Shown one piece after another: positions 13,386-21,601 of a DNA stretch of 33,566 bases. Source of the DNA: Oscillospiraceae bacterium (GTDB taxonomy: Bacteria; Bacillota; Clostridia; Oscillospirales; Oscillospiraceae). Every line of letters begins with the position of its first letter. The first letter of the stretch is position 1. The position numbers and the translations under genes are program-made. The notes under the pieces are model-generated. The model was not told the origin of the DNA. It saw nothing but the letters and a program-made list of their open reading frames with translations, and did not search any database. The DNA lies in assembly GCA_910574635.1 (NCBI GenBank), contig CAJTCG010000030.1:1-33566 (forward strand), in the 5' to 3' direction.

Positions 13386-15147
13386 ACTGAGTGAATATCT
13401 GGATCGTCTGGAAGAACTGGAAGACCGGGAAGCGGTCGCCAACCGCGACTACCAGCAGGAACTTTTTCTTGAATATGTTGTCCGCGACAGTAACTTCCCC
13501 GAGCGTCGGGCGGAGCTCCTTCGGGACTTCAAGGCCGGGAAGGAGCTGACCGGGCCGAAGGGACTGCGCCGTAAGCTTGGGGCGATTGACCTGGAGTATT
13601 TTGGACGGGCCTATCTTGCTCACTACTTCGTCCGAAAGTCTCCCGCATTCCACGGCGAGCTCGACCGCATCTGGCGGGAGGGTGTCTTGAAAGGGCTCGA
13701 CCCCACCGTCGCCGCAAAGGAGATCAGCCGGGCAGACGGCTGCAGGAGGGCGATTGAAGCTCCCCGTGGCCACGCCAAGAGCACGACCTTTACGTTCAAG
13801 GACTCCATCCACGCGGCGGTCTACGCCTACAAGCACTACGAGATCATCCTCTCGGACAGCTCTGAACAGGCCGAGGGCTTCCTGGCGGACATCAAGACGG
13901 AGCTGGAGGAGAACGCCGCCCTCCGGGAGGACTTCGGGGAGCTGGAGGGGAAGGTCTGGAAATCGTCGGTTATTCTGACCGCCAACGGAGTCAAGATCGA
14001 GGCAATCGGTTCCGGCAAGAAAATCCGTGGACGCCGCCACAAACAGTGGAGGCCCGACCTCATCGTCTGCGACGACCTGGAGAACGACGAGAACGTCAAC
14101 ACGCCGGAGCAGCGCAAGAAGCTTCGGGACTGGTTTTATAAGGCGGTCTCCAAGGCTGGCGACACCTACACGGACATCGTCTACATCGGGACACTGCTGC
14201 ACTTCGACGCGCTGCTGGCCAACGTCGCCAAAAACCCCAGCTACAAGGCGGTCAAGTACCGGGGCGTTATCAGCTTCGCCTCCAACAGCGAGCTCTGGGA
14301 CGCCTGGGAGAGCATCTTTACCGACCTCGCCAACGAGAACCGGCAGGATGAAGCCCGGGCCTTCTACGAAGCAAACCGGGAGGCAATGCTGGAGGGCACC
14401 GCCGTCCTCTGGGAGGAAAAGCTGTCCTATTACGACCTCATGGTCATCCGCATTTCCGAGGGCGAGGCCAGCTTTAACAGCGAAATCCAGAACGACCCCA
14501 TCGACCCGGAAAACTGCACCTTCCAGGAGGAGTGGTTTGACTTCTGGGACGACGACGGGAAGCAGCAGCCGGACTTCTCTGACACCCGCTTCCTGTTCAT
14601 CGGGGCCAACGACCCCTCCCTGGGCAAGAACAAGAAGTCGGACACCAGCTCCATTTTCGCGCTGGCCAAGGACACCATCACCGGCTACCTCTACGTCGTG
14701 ATCGCGGACGTCGCCAAGCGAAAGCCCGACCAGATCATTGAGGACGCGCTGGAGGCGAGCCGACGCCTGAAGCGGGACTTCAAGCGGCCCTACTACAAGT
14801 TCGGCGTGGAGACGGTGCAGTTCCAGTATTACTTCGCGGAGATCATGCGGCAGCGGGCGGCGGAGGCTGGCGAGTACCTTCCCATTGAGGAGATCAACAG
14901 CATCCAAAATAAAGACGCCCGCATTCAGTCGCTGCAGCCCTTCGTGAAAAATGGCTACATCAAATTCAGCAAGAAGCACAAGACCCTCCTAAAGCAAATG
15001 ACCGAGTACCCCATGGGCAAGAACGACGATGCCCCGGACGGGCTCCAGATGGCCGTGAAGCTGGCCCTGGACGTCAAGGCCGGGCGGAGGGTCGAATACA
15101 AGAGCGTCATCGCCCGCGCCTTGGACTTCCGGCGCGGAGCTTACTAA
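13372..15147 (+). CDS. Large terminase subunit, Mu gp28-like
   Basis: The protein has 591 residues. The ATPase part shows a Walker-A-like APRGHAKS (130-137) and a Walker B LIVCDDLE (230-237). The nuclease part, an RNase-H-like fold, begins at about residue 405 with FIGANDPSLG, where D414 is the likely first metal ligand. It pumps DNA into the prohead and cuts it; Mu-type enzymes package by headful from the left end into flanking host DNA. It is preceded by the small subunit and followed by a methyltransferase, then the portal. Confidence 0.93.
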   Translation: MAKIKLSEYLDRLEELEDREAVANRDYQQELFLEYVVRDSNFPERRAELLRDFKAGKELTGPKGLRRKLGAIDLEYFGRAYLAHYFVRKSPAFHGELDRIWREGVLKGLDPTVAAKEISRADGCRRAIEAPRGHAKSTTFTFKDSIHAAVYAYKHYEIILSDSSEQAEGFLADIKTELEENAALREDFGELEGKVWKSSVILTANGVKIEAIGSGKKIRGRRHKQWRPDLIVCDDLENDENVNTPEQRKKLRDWFYKAVSKAGDTYTDIVYIGTLLHFDALLANVAKNPSYKAVKYRGVISFASNSELWDAWESIFTDLANENRQDEARAFYEANREAMLEGTAVLWEEKLSYYDLMVIRISEGEASFNSEIQNDPIDPENCTFQEEWFDFWDDDGKQQPDFSDTRFLFIGANDPSLGKNKKSDTSSIFALAKDTITGYLYVVIADVAKRKPDQIIEDALEASRRLKRDFKRPYYKFGVETVQFQYYFAEIMRQRAAEAGEYLPIEEINSIQNKDARIQSLQPFVKNGYIKFSKKHKTLLKQMTEYPMGKNDDAPDGLQMAVKLALDVKAGRRVEYKSVIARALDFRRGAY

Positions 15148-15160
15148 GGAGGCGAGAGCT

Positions 15161-15823
15161 ATTATCCAAGAGAACACCATCATCCACGGCGACAGCCTCA
15201 CGGTGCTCCGGGAAATGGAGACGGGGAGCGTGGACGCGATCATCACCGACCCGCCCTACGGCATCAATTATGTTTCCCAGACCGGGGCCAAAATCAAGAA
15301 CGACAAATCGCCCTTTATCTGGTTCCTCTATGACGCCTTCCGGGTCCTCAAATCCGGGGAGTCGGGCCGGGGCTCTCTGGTCTGTTTTACCCGCTGGGAC
15401 GTGCAGCAGACCTTCATCGACGCAATGAAGCTGGCGGGCTTCCAAGTCAAGAGCGAGGTGATCTGGGACAAGGTATTCCACGGCATGGGCGACACCAAGG
15501 CGGCGTTTGCACCCTCCCACGAGAATATCATCTTTGCGGTCAAAGGAAAATTCAGCTTCCCCGGGCACCGCCCGAGAGACCTCATCACCTTCCAGAAAAT
15601 CAACAGCTCCCAGATGGTACACCCGACCGAGAAGCCCGTGGGCCTCCTGGCAAACCTCATCACCAGTGTCACTAAACCCGGCGACCTCATCCTTGACCCC
15701 TTTGCCGGAAGCGGCTCTACTCTGGTCGCCGCTAAGAAGGCTGGACGGCGGTTTATCGGCGTGGAGCTGGACGACGACTTCTATCAGATCGCGCAGCGGC
15801 GTGTTGAGGAGGCTGTGGAATGA
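15161..15823 (+). CDS. DNA (N4/N6) methyltransferase, apparent ATT start
   Basis: The family motifs are clear: IITDPPYG (motif IV, catalytic), HPTEKPVGLL (motif X region) and LDPFAGSGST (SAM-binding motif I), in the order IV to I of the beta class. The first ATG/GTG-type start in this frame is a GTG at 15203, but the usual N-terminal beta strand (IIHGDSLTVL) lies upstream of it in frame. TAAGGAGG (15145-15152) sits 8 bases before an ATT at 15161, so I place the start there (220 residues). It probably modifies adenine or cytosine in phage or host DNA to evade restriction. It interrupts the terminase-portal gene pair and overlaps the portal start by 4 bases. Target sequence unknown. Confidence 0.85.
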   Translation: MIQENTIIHGDSLTVLREMETGSVDAIITDPPYGINYVSQTGAKIKNDKSPFIWFLYDAFRVLKSGESGRGSLVCFTRWDVQQTFIDAMKLAGFQVKSEVIWDKVFHGMGDTKAAFAPSHENIIFAVKGKFSFPGHRPRDLITFQKINSSQMVHPTEKPVGLLANLITSVTKPGDLILDPFAGSGSTLVAAKKAGRRFIGVELDDDFYQIAQRRVEEAVE

Positions 15824-17415
15824 GCAGAAGAAAGCAGCGGCGGCAGAACGCCCAAGCTCCGCCCGCACCCCTGCGCCGTCCTGACATCCGGGAGATCGCC
15901 GTCGCCCACGTGACGGACAAATACAGCGAATATCCCAGCAACGGCCTTACCCCTGTCGAGCTGGCGGAGATACTCAAGGAAGCCGACGCGGGCGACGTGC
16001 TGCGGCAGATGGAGCTGTTTGAGGAGATGGAGGAGAAGGACCCGCACCTGTTCAGCCAGCTCCAGACCCGGAAGAACGCCGTCACTGGCCTGGACTTCGA
16101 GATTATCCCGTTCAGCGATGACCCTCGGGACAAGGAGATTGCTGCCTTCATTGAGGAGCAGCTCAGCGGCATGGAGGGCTTCGAGGACGTGGAGAACGAC
16201 CTGCTGGACGCGATCGGCAAGGGCTTCGCCGTCTCGGAAATCATGTGGGGCTATGACGAGGGGCACGTTGTTGTCACCCAGATCATATCCCGGCATCAGA
16301 AGCGGTTCTTCTGGGACAGCCTGGACGACTCGTTCAAGGTCCGCACCCAGGAGACGCCGGAGGGACTGCTGCTCCCGGCGAACAAGTTCATCGTCCATAG
16401 ATACAAGGCCCGCAGCGGCCACACCTCCCGGGCGGGCATCCTCCGGGTCGTAGCCTGGATGTTTCTCTTCAAGAACTACGACTTGAAGGACTGGGTGAGC
16501 TTTGCCGAGGTGTATGGCCTCCCGCTCCGGCTGGGCAAGTATGCGCCTGGAGCCAGTGATGAGGATAAACGGGCTCTCATGGAGGCCCTGATTCAGATCG
16601 GGGCGGACGCGGCGGGCATCATCCCAGATGGCGCAACCATCGACTTCATCACCACGGAAAAGATCGGCTCCACGAACCTCTATGAGCAGCTGGCCCGCTA
16701 TTGTGACGAACAGATTAGTAAGGCCGTCCTGGGCCAGACCCTCACCTCGGACTCCGGCGGCGGCAGCTACGCTCAGAGCAAGACCCACAACGACGTCCGG
16801 CACGACCTGACCGTGGCCGACTGCAAGGCCCTGGCCTCCACCCTCCGGCGCGACTTGATTCGCCCTCTGTGCATCTTCAACTTCGGAGAGGATAAGCGCA
16901 TCCCCAAGATACAGTTTGACTGTGAGGAAGGGGAAGACCTGGAACGGCTTGCCAATATCCTGGACGTGCTTATCGGAAAAATCGGGTTGCAGGTACCCAC
17001 CAGCTACATCTATAAGAAGTTCAGCATCCCGGAGCCGGAGGCCGACGAGGAGATTGCCGCTCCCCGAGCCGCAACGGAGCCGGGCGCCCTCCCCTTCAAG
17101 CAGGAAGCGCCCGCGCCGGCCATTGCGCTGAAGGCCGGGGCCGCCGCAGGGCCCGGTACCCAGGCGCATATCGACCGGCTGGCGGACGCCGCCGTCAGGC
17201 GCGGGGGCGGCTGCTTTAAGAAAGCCTTCGCACCAATTCTCAAAATAATTGAGAAGGCGGAGAGTCTGGAGGCGCTCCGGGACATGATGGAGGACGAGAA
17301 AGCCGTCGCCGGGCTCTACAAGGCGATGGACGTCACCCAGGCGGAGGAGCTGCTCCAGAAGGTGATGCTGTACGCGGACTTGGAGGGGAGGACGCTGGAA
17401 AATGACCGGCATTGA
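15820..17415 (+). CDS. Portal protein, Mu gp29-like (DUF935)
   Basis: The 531-residue protein carries typical DUF935 portal signatures: HLFSQLQTRKNAVTGLDFEI near residue 77, WVSFAEVYGLPLRLGKY at about 226-242, and the QISKAVLGQTLTSDSGGGSY segment near 300. It forms the ring at the capsid vertex through which DNA enters and leaves. The C-terminal 130 residues are Ala/Pro-rich and then helical, as in relatives. The ATG overlaps the methyltransferase stop (ATGA) and the end overlaps the gpF-like gene by 14 bases. Confidence 0.92.
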   Translation: MSRRKQRRQNAQAPPAPLRRPDIREIAVAHVTDKYSEYPSNGLTPVELAEILKEADAGDVLRQMELFEEMEEKDPHLFSQLQTRKNAVTGLDFEIIPFSDDPRDKEIAAFIEEQLSGMEGFEDVENDLLDAIGKGFAVSEIMWGYDEGHVVVTQIISRHQKRFFWDSLDDSFKVRTQETPEGLLLPANKFIVHRYKARSGHTSRAGILRVVAWMFLFKNYDLKDWVSFAEVYGLPLRLGKYAPGASDEDKRALMEALIQIGADAAGIIPDGATIDFITTEKIGSTNLYEQLARYCDEQISKAVLGQTLTSDSGGGSYAQSKTHNDVRHDLTVADCKALASTLRRDLIRPLCIFNFGEDKRIPKIQFDCEEGEDLERLANILDVLIGKIGLQVPTSYIYKKFSIPEPEADEEIAAPRAATEPGALPFKQEAPAPAIALKAGAAAGPGTQAHIDRLADAAVRRGGGCFKKAFAPILKIIEKAESLEALRDMMEDEKAVAGLYKAMDVTQAEELLQKVMLYADLEGRTLENDRH

Positions 17416-18115
17416 TGTTGTCCTCAGCCGGAAGGACATGACCTTTGAAGAGGCTGCAGATTACTTCAAGGAGCGTATCCCGGTTTCAGCGGACATTTTC
17501 TACGCAATTGCCGAGGAGTACCGCAGCCTGGCTTTCACCGTCAGCGGCTACACCAAGGCCCAAATCCTGAAGAAGTTCTATGATGAGCTGCTCTCCGCGC
17601 TGGAGGAGGGCCGCACCCTCCAGGAATTTCAGTCACACATGCGGGACTTCCTGGAATTGGAGGGCTATGAAGGCCTAGCCCCCCAACAGGCGGAGCTCAT
17701 CTTCCGCACCAATATCCAGACAGCTTACAATGTGGGCCATTACCAGCAGATGACCAACCCCGCCGTCATGGAGCTGCGCCCCTATTGGCAGTACGACGCG
17801 GTGAACGACGCCAGCACCCGCCCCAGCCACCTGGCTATGGACGGGAGGGTCTTCCCGGCGGACTCCCCCGTCTGGGACGTGTGGTTTCCGCCCAACGGCT
17901 TTAAATGCCGCTGCACGGTGAAGACGCTTTCGCGGCGTCAAGTGGAGCGGCGGGGCCTGACGGTGGAGCGGGAGTTTCCAGCGGTGGAGCCGGACCCGCA
18001 TTTTGGAACAAATCCGGCGAAGGTCCGGTTTCAGCCGGACCTGAAAGGCTACCCGGAGCCGCTGGCGAAGGCGTATCGGGCCCGGGAGAAAGCGGGCCCG
18101 CCGAAAGCCCCGTAA
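17402..18115 (+). CDS. Head morphogenesis protein, Mu gp30 (gpF)-like
   Basis: The 237-residue product belongs to the SPP1 gp7/Mu gpF head morphogenesis family. The diagnostic part is FRTNIQTAYNVGHYQQM, then TRPSHLAMDGRVFPADSPVWD and FPPNGFKCRCTVKTLS, with the conserved H..MDG and the C.C.V near the end. It is a minor head protein carried into the prohead with the portal. A 131-base gap, the largest in the head genes, follows it. Confidence 0.9.
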   Translation: MTGIDVVLSRKDMTFEEAADYFKERIPVSADIFYAIAEEYRSLAFTVSGYTKAQILKKFYDELLSALEEGRTLQEFQSHMRDFLELEGYEGLAPQQAELIFRTNIQTAYNVGHYQQMTNPAVMELRPYWQYDAVNDASTRPSHLAMDGRVFPADSPVWDVWFPPNGFKCRCTVKTLSRRQVERRGLTVEREFPAVEPDPHFGTNPAKVRFQPDLKGYPEPLAKAYRAREKAGPPKAP

Positions 18116-18246
18116 AGGCCCCATAGCGGCCTCGCTCCCCCGGAAGGGTACACGGGGGCCCGAAAGGCCGTGCGAGGCCGGGACAGGGCGTGATAACGCG
18201 TTATAACGCTATTGACGGCGAGACGCCGGAAAGGAGACGCGGTTTC
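18116..18246. other. Structured intergenic segment in the middle of the late genes
   Basis: GGCCTCGC (18128-18135) pairs with GCGAGGCC (18172-18179); inside this, CCCCCG (18137-18142) pairs with CGGGGG (18153-18158), and GGCC CGAAA GGCC forms a further small stem. Just after it lie two overlapping perfect palindromes, TAACGCGTTA (18194-18203) and GCGTTATAACGC (18198-18209). In Mu the central strong gyrase site lies in this same part of the gene order, shortly before gene I, so an equivalent centre or an RNA element is possible. A GTG at 18190 opens the protease frame early but lacks a good ribosome site. Confidence 0.55.
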
Positions 18247-19266
18247 TTGAAAGATATCCTGATTTTGAAGGGCGGCAGCGTGGAGGTTTCGGGGGTCCCG
18301 GAGACCATCACGGTTCTTCCCCTGGGCCGCGTGGTCAGCTCCAAGGGCGAGTTCAACGTGGACGAAGACAGCCTCCGGGAGATGAAGGCCCAGATCGCCC
18401 GGAAGGGCGTGGACCTGGTGGTGGATTATGAACACCAGACCCTCAAGGGGGTTGAGGCCCCCGCTGCTGGCTGGGTAAAGGAGCTGAAGCTGGGGGACGG
18501 CAGCATCGTGGCTGTGGTCGAGTGGACGCCCCGGGGAGCGGAGTATCTGAAGAACAAGGAGTACCGCTACCTCTCCCCCGTGGTCAATGTCCGCAAGACG
18601 GACAACAAGGCCATAGGGCTGCACTCCCTGGCCCTGACCAACACCCCCGCAATTGAGAATATGACCCCGATCGTCAACTCGGACAATTTTGAAGGAGGAC
18701 AAAAGATGGATATGCAGAGACTGGCGGCGGCGCTGGGGCTCGGCCCGGACGCCACCGAGGAGCAGATCATGGAGGCTCTCCAGGCGATGGCCGCCGAGAA
18801 CAAGAGCCTCAAGGAAGGCAAGCAGCCCGGGGACGAGGCCACCGTCGCCAACAAAGCGGTCTGCGAGTTGCTGGGCCTGAAGGCCGGGGCCCCTGCCGAG
18901 GATGTGACCGCGAAAATCATGGAGCTCAAGGGCGGCACCATCGACGGCGTCAACGTGCTGGAGGAGCTAAAGGTCCTGAAGCAGCAGAACGCCCAGCGGG
19001 ATGCGGACGAGGCCGTCACCCTGGCGCTGAAGGCGGGCAAGATTACCCCGGCGCAGAAAGAGTGGGCGCAGAGCTACGCACTGACCGACCCCAAGGGCTT
19101 TGGCGCGTTTGTGGAGAAGGCCCCCCAGGTCGTCCCCATGGGCGAGATCGATCTGGGGGGCAGCGTGGCCCTCAAGTCCGACAAGCCGGACGAGGCGACC
19201 ACGCTGGTCTGCAAGCAGCTGGGCGTCAGCCAGGAAGACCTGGACAAGTACAGGGAGGAGGAATAA
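18247..19266 (+). CDS. Mu-type head maturation protease (gpI-like)
   Basis: I prefer the TTG at 18247, 10 bases after AAGGAG, giving 339 residues beginning MKDILILKGGSVEVSG; the frame is open from a GTG at 18190 with a poor ribosome site. The N-terminal half is the protease: ETITVLPLGRVVSSKGEFNV, VDLVVDYEHQTLKG, AAGWVKEL and YRYLSPVV are hallmarks of Mu-like prophage I proteins. The second half is helical scaffold sequence. Like Mu I, the protein should cleave scaffold and itself during head maturation. A second start for the scaffold alone lies inside the gene. Confidence 0.9.
   Translation: MKDILILKGGSVEVSGVPETITVLPLGRVVSSKGEFNVDEDSLREMKAQIARKGVDLVVDYEHQTLKGVEAPAAGWVKELKLGDGSIVAVVEWTPRGAEYLKNKEYRYLSPVVNVRKTDNKAIGLHSLALTNTPAIENMTPIVNSDNFEGGQKMDMQRLAAALGLGPDATEEQIMEALQAMAAENKSLKEGKQPGDEATVANKAVCELLGLKAGAPAEDVTAKIMELKGGTIDGVNVLEELKVLKQQNAQRDADEAVTLALKAGKITPAQKEWAQSYALTDPKGFGAFVEKAPQVVPMGEIDLGGSVALKSDKPDEATTLVCKQLGVSQEDLDKYREEE
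18706..19266 (+). CDS. Nested scaffold protein (Mu gpZ-like), in-frame internal start
   Basis: Within the protease gene, in the same frame, AAGGAGG (18692-18698) stands 7 bases before an ATG at 18706. The resulting 186-residue protein (MDMQRLAAALGLGPDATEEQ...) is only the helical scaffold part. Mu encodes its scaffold Z in the same way inside I, as lambda does with Nu3 in C. It would line the prohead during assembly and be removed by the protease. The ribosome site is inside coding sequence, so its strength is unlikely to be accidental. Confidence 0.78.
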   Translation: MDMQRLAAALGLGPDATEEQIMEALQAMAAENKSLKEGKQPGDEATVANKAVCELLGLKAGAPAEDVTAKIMELKGGTIDGVNVLEELKVLKQQNAQRDADEAVTLALKAGKITPAQKEWAQSYALTDPKGFGAFVEKAPQVVPMGEIDLGGSVALKSDKPDEATTLVCKQLGVSQEDLDKYREEE

Positions 19267-19272
19267 GGCACT

Positions 19273-19713
19273 ATGGGAGCTTTGACTAATGCGAGGGATA
19301 CCGCCGAAGTCATGAACGGCGGCAAGCAGCTCGTTCTGCCCGTGAAAGGCAAGACCACCATCTACCAGGGGGCCCTGGTTGCCCTGGACGCGGACGGCTA
19401 TGCGATCCCCGGAAAGAAGGCGGCGGGCCTGACGGCAGCGGGCCGGGCCGAGGAGACCTTGGAGAACACGGGTGGCGACGGCGAACTGGTCATCCGGGTC
19501 GCCCGAGGCGTGTTTATCTACGCTAACGCCAGTGCCGCCGCCAATAAGGTGACGGCGGCCCATGTCCTTAAGCCCTGTTACATCCAGGACGACCAGACCG
19601 TGACTGCCCTGGCCACCGGAGCCTCGGTCGCCGGACTGGTGGTCCGGGTGGATGAGAACGGAGTTGCTGTGGAGATCGGCACCGGCCTGACGGCCCCCGC
19701 CGCCAGTACCTAA
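19273..19713 (+). CDS. Small capsid-associated (decoration-like) protein
   Basis: The protein has 146 residues, glycine- and alanine-rich and beta in pattern (LPVKGKTTIYQGALVALDADGYAIPGKKAAGLTAAGRAEETLEN). It lies between scaffold and major capsid, where many phages have a head-decoration or stabilising protein; DUF2190-like proteins have a similar look. GGAGGAGG in the end of the preceding gene serves as ribosome site. Role inferred from place and composition. Confidence 0.7.
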   Translation: MGALTNARDTAEVMNGGKQLVLPVKGKTTIYQGALVALDADGYAIPGKKAAGLTAAGRAEETLENTGGDGELVIRVARGVFIYANASAAANKVTAAHVLKPCYIQDDQTVTALATGASVAGLVVRVDENGVAVEIGTGLTAPAAST

Positions 19714-19737
19714 CGAACAAAAGGAGGAACATGCGTT

Positions 19738-20631
19738 ATGGTTATCAACCCCCAAACCCTGCGCGGTATCTACGTTGCGTTTAACACCATCTTCAACAAG
19801 GCTCTGACGGAAGTGCAGCCGTTGTATACGGAGATCGCCTCTGTCATCCCCTCCACCACCGAGTCAGAGACCTACGCCTGGCTGGGCGACATCCCCGGCA
19901 TGAGGGAGTGGATCGGCGACCGCGAGGTGCAGAACCTCACCGCCAGTGGCTATGTCATCCGCAACAAGGACTTCGAGCTGACTGTGGGCGTCGACCGCAA
20001 TGCGGTCGAGGACGATAAGCTCGGTCTCTATAACGTCTCCATCCAGATGCTGGCGCAGTCGGCTGCGGCGCACCCGGACGAGCTGATCTTCAAGCTGCTG
20101 GCCTCCGGCTTCACGGAGAAGTGCTTCGACGGCCAGCCGTTCTTCTCCGCCACCCACAAGATCGGCGAGAAGACCGTCTCCAACATGAGCCACGATAAGC
20201 TGACCCTGGACGCCTACATCAAGGCCCGGGCAGCGATGATGTCCCTCACCAACAGCAAGGGCCGGGCCCTGAACCTTGTCCCGGAGAAGCTGGTCGTCCC
20301 GCCTGCGCTGGAGAAGGACGCCCGGGACATCCTGGTCGCCGACTTCGTGAACGGCACCAAGAACACCATGCAGGGCACCGCGAAGCCCGTGGTCGTTCCC
20401 CAGCTCGCCGGTCACGACTCCTCCTGGTTCCTGCTCTGTACCAATCGGCCCGTGAAGCCGCTGATCTACCAGCAGCGGAAAAAGGCCAAGTTCGTCTCCA
20501 AGACCCAGGAGACCGACGAGAACGTGTTTATGAAGAAGCAGTTCCTTTACGGCGCGGACAGCCGGGGCAACGCGGGCTTCGGCTTCTGGCAGATGGCCTT
20601 CGGCTCCGATGGCACCGGAGCGGCCAACTGA
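19738..20631 (+). CDS. Major capsid protein, Mu gpT-like
   Basis: The 297-residue protein starts MVINPQTLRGIYVAFNTIFNKALTE and continues with YAWLGDIPGMREWIGDREVQNLTASGYVI, FELTVGVDRNAVEDDKLGLYN and GKGRALNLVPEKLVVPPALEKDARDIL-type strands, all hallmarks of Mu gpT major head subunits (HK97 fold). Length is close to gpT. It builds the icosahedral shell. AAAGGAGG lies about 10 bases before the ATG. Confidence 0.94.
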   Translation: MVINPQTLRGIYVAFNTIFNKALTEVQPLYTEIASVIPSTTESETYAWLGDIPGMREWIGDREVQNLTASGYVIRNKDFELTVGVDRNAVEDDKLGLYNVSIQMLAQSAAAHPDELIFKLLASGFTEKCFDGQPFFSATHKIGEKTVSNMSHDKLTLDAYIKARAAMMSLTNSKGRALNLVPEKLVVPPALEKDARDILVADFVNGTKNTMQGTAKPVVVPQLAGHDSSWFLLCTNRPVKPLIYQQRKKAKFVSKTQETDENVFMKKQFLYGADSRGNAGFGFWQMAFGSDGTGAAN

Positions 20632-20645
20632 CGCAGGGGGGCGGC

Positions 20646-21104
20646 ATGAGCTACAGCACCAGGGCGGAAGTCCGGGAGATGATTAAGGACGACGCCCTCA
20701 ACGCGATCATCGGAGACACCTTTATTGAGGAGCCCGCAAAGCGGGAGGAGCTGGTTGCCCCTATCATCGACGCGGCGATCGCCGACGCGGACGGCGAGAT
20801 CGACGGCTACCTTGCCAAGAGATACGCCGTCCCCCTCGCCCCTGTCTCCAAGGTCATCAACAAATTTTCAAAGGACATCGCAGTCTATAACCTGTTCTCC
20901 CGCATCGGCATCGACGAGGGGACAGACCAGAAGACCTATCTCAACCGCTACAACTCGGCGGTCAAGTTCCTCACCCTGGTGGCGGAGGGCAAAGTCTCTA
21001 TTGGAGCCGATGCTGACGGAGACCCCGCCAGCGCCGCCGCGATCGGCTTTACCGTCAAGTCAAACCCCCGGCTATTCAGCCGGGACCAGATGAGAGGGAT
21101 GTGA
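20646..21104 (+). CDS. Mu gp36-like head-tail protein (DUF1320)
   Basis: This 152-residue protein has the DUF1320 pattern: YSTRAEVREMIKDD at the start, then DAAIADADGEIDGYLAKRYAVPL and KDIAVYNLFSR. These proteins follow the capsid gene in Mu-like phages and are thought to act as head-completion adaptors. The start follows GGGGGGCGGC. Confidence 0.88.
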   Translation: MSYSTRAEVREMIKDDALNAIIGDTFIEEPAKREELVAPIIDAAIADADGEIDGYLAKRYAVPLAPVSKVINKFSKDIAVYNLFSRIGIDEGTDQKTYLNRYNSAVKFLTLVAEGKVSIGADADGDPASAAAIGFTVKSNPRLFSRDQMRGM

Positions 21105-21107
21105 CCT

Positions 21108-21599
21108 ATGTACGACATCCGCCTGGAGGGCGATGCTGAAGCCCTGCTCCGAAAAATGCAGAGCATTGCGGAGATTGACAAGAGCGGCCTCAGCGCCGCC
21201 CTGGCGGAGGCTGTCCGGGAATCCACCCTGGAGCGCTTCCGTCAGGGCAGGGCCCCGGATGGCCGGAGATGGGCCCCCTCCCAGCGGGCGCTTCTGGAGG
21301 GCGGCAAGACCTTGATTAAAACCGCCCAGCTCCGCAACTCCATCCACGCCAAGTCAGACGCCACCGGCTTTGCCGTGGGTACCAACGTCAAGCACGCCGC
21401 CACCCACCAATTCGGAGATCCGGGCCGTACAATCCGGGCCCGGAAGAAGAAGGCCCTGCGCTTCCAGGTGGGAGGCCGCTGGGTATCCAAGAAGCAGGTC
21501 CGCGTTACCATCCCCGCCCGCCCCTTCCTGGGCCTGTCTGAGGAGGATATGCGGGAGCTGCAGGAGACGGTGGAGGACTTTGTTGGAAGGGACGATTGA
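21108..21599 (+). CDS. Virion morphogenesis protein, Mu gpG-like
   Basis: The protein has 163 residues and a clear phage virion morphogenesis (gpG) pattern: STLERFRQGRAPDGRRWAPS near the middle, then FAVGTNVKHAATHQFG and the C-terminal TIPARPFLGLSEED. In Mu gpG is a head-tail joining or tail-completion protein. Mu places its gene next to F, before I; here it comes after gp36, an order change seen in other Mu-like phages. Confidence 0.87.
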   Translation: MYDIRLEGDAEALLRKMQSIAEIDKSGLSAALAEAVRESTLERFRQGRAPDGRRWAPSQRALLEGGKTLIKTAQLRNSIHAKSDATGFAVGTNVKHAATHQFGDPGRTIRARKKKALRFQVGGRWVSKKQVRVTIPARPFLGLSEEDMRELQETVEDFVGRDD

Positions 21600-21601
21600 C
21601 C

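Noticed and set aside
13300..14979. Long minus-strand open frame (559 codons) opposite the large terminase
   Set aside because: It is the antisense shadow of a GC-rich gene with clear terminase motifs; it has no ribosome site and a Leu/Val/Gly-rich composition with no family features.
9950..17439. Other long minus-strand frames (9950-11284, 15784-17439)
   Set aside because: They lie opposite well-identified genes (endolysin, portal) and arise from codon bias.
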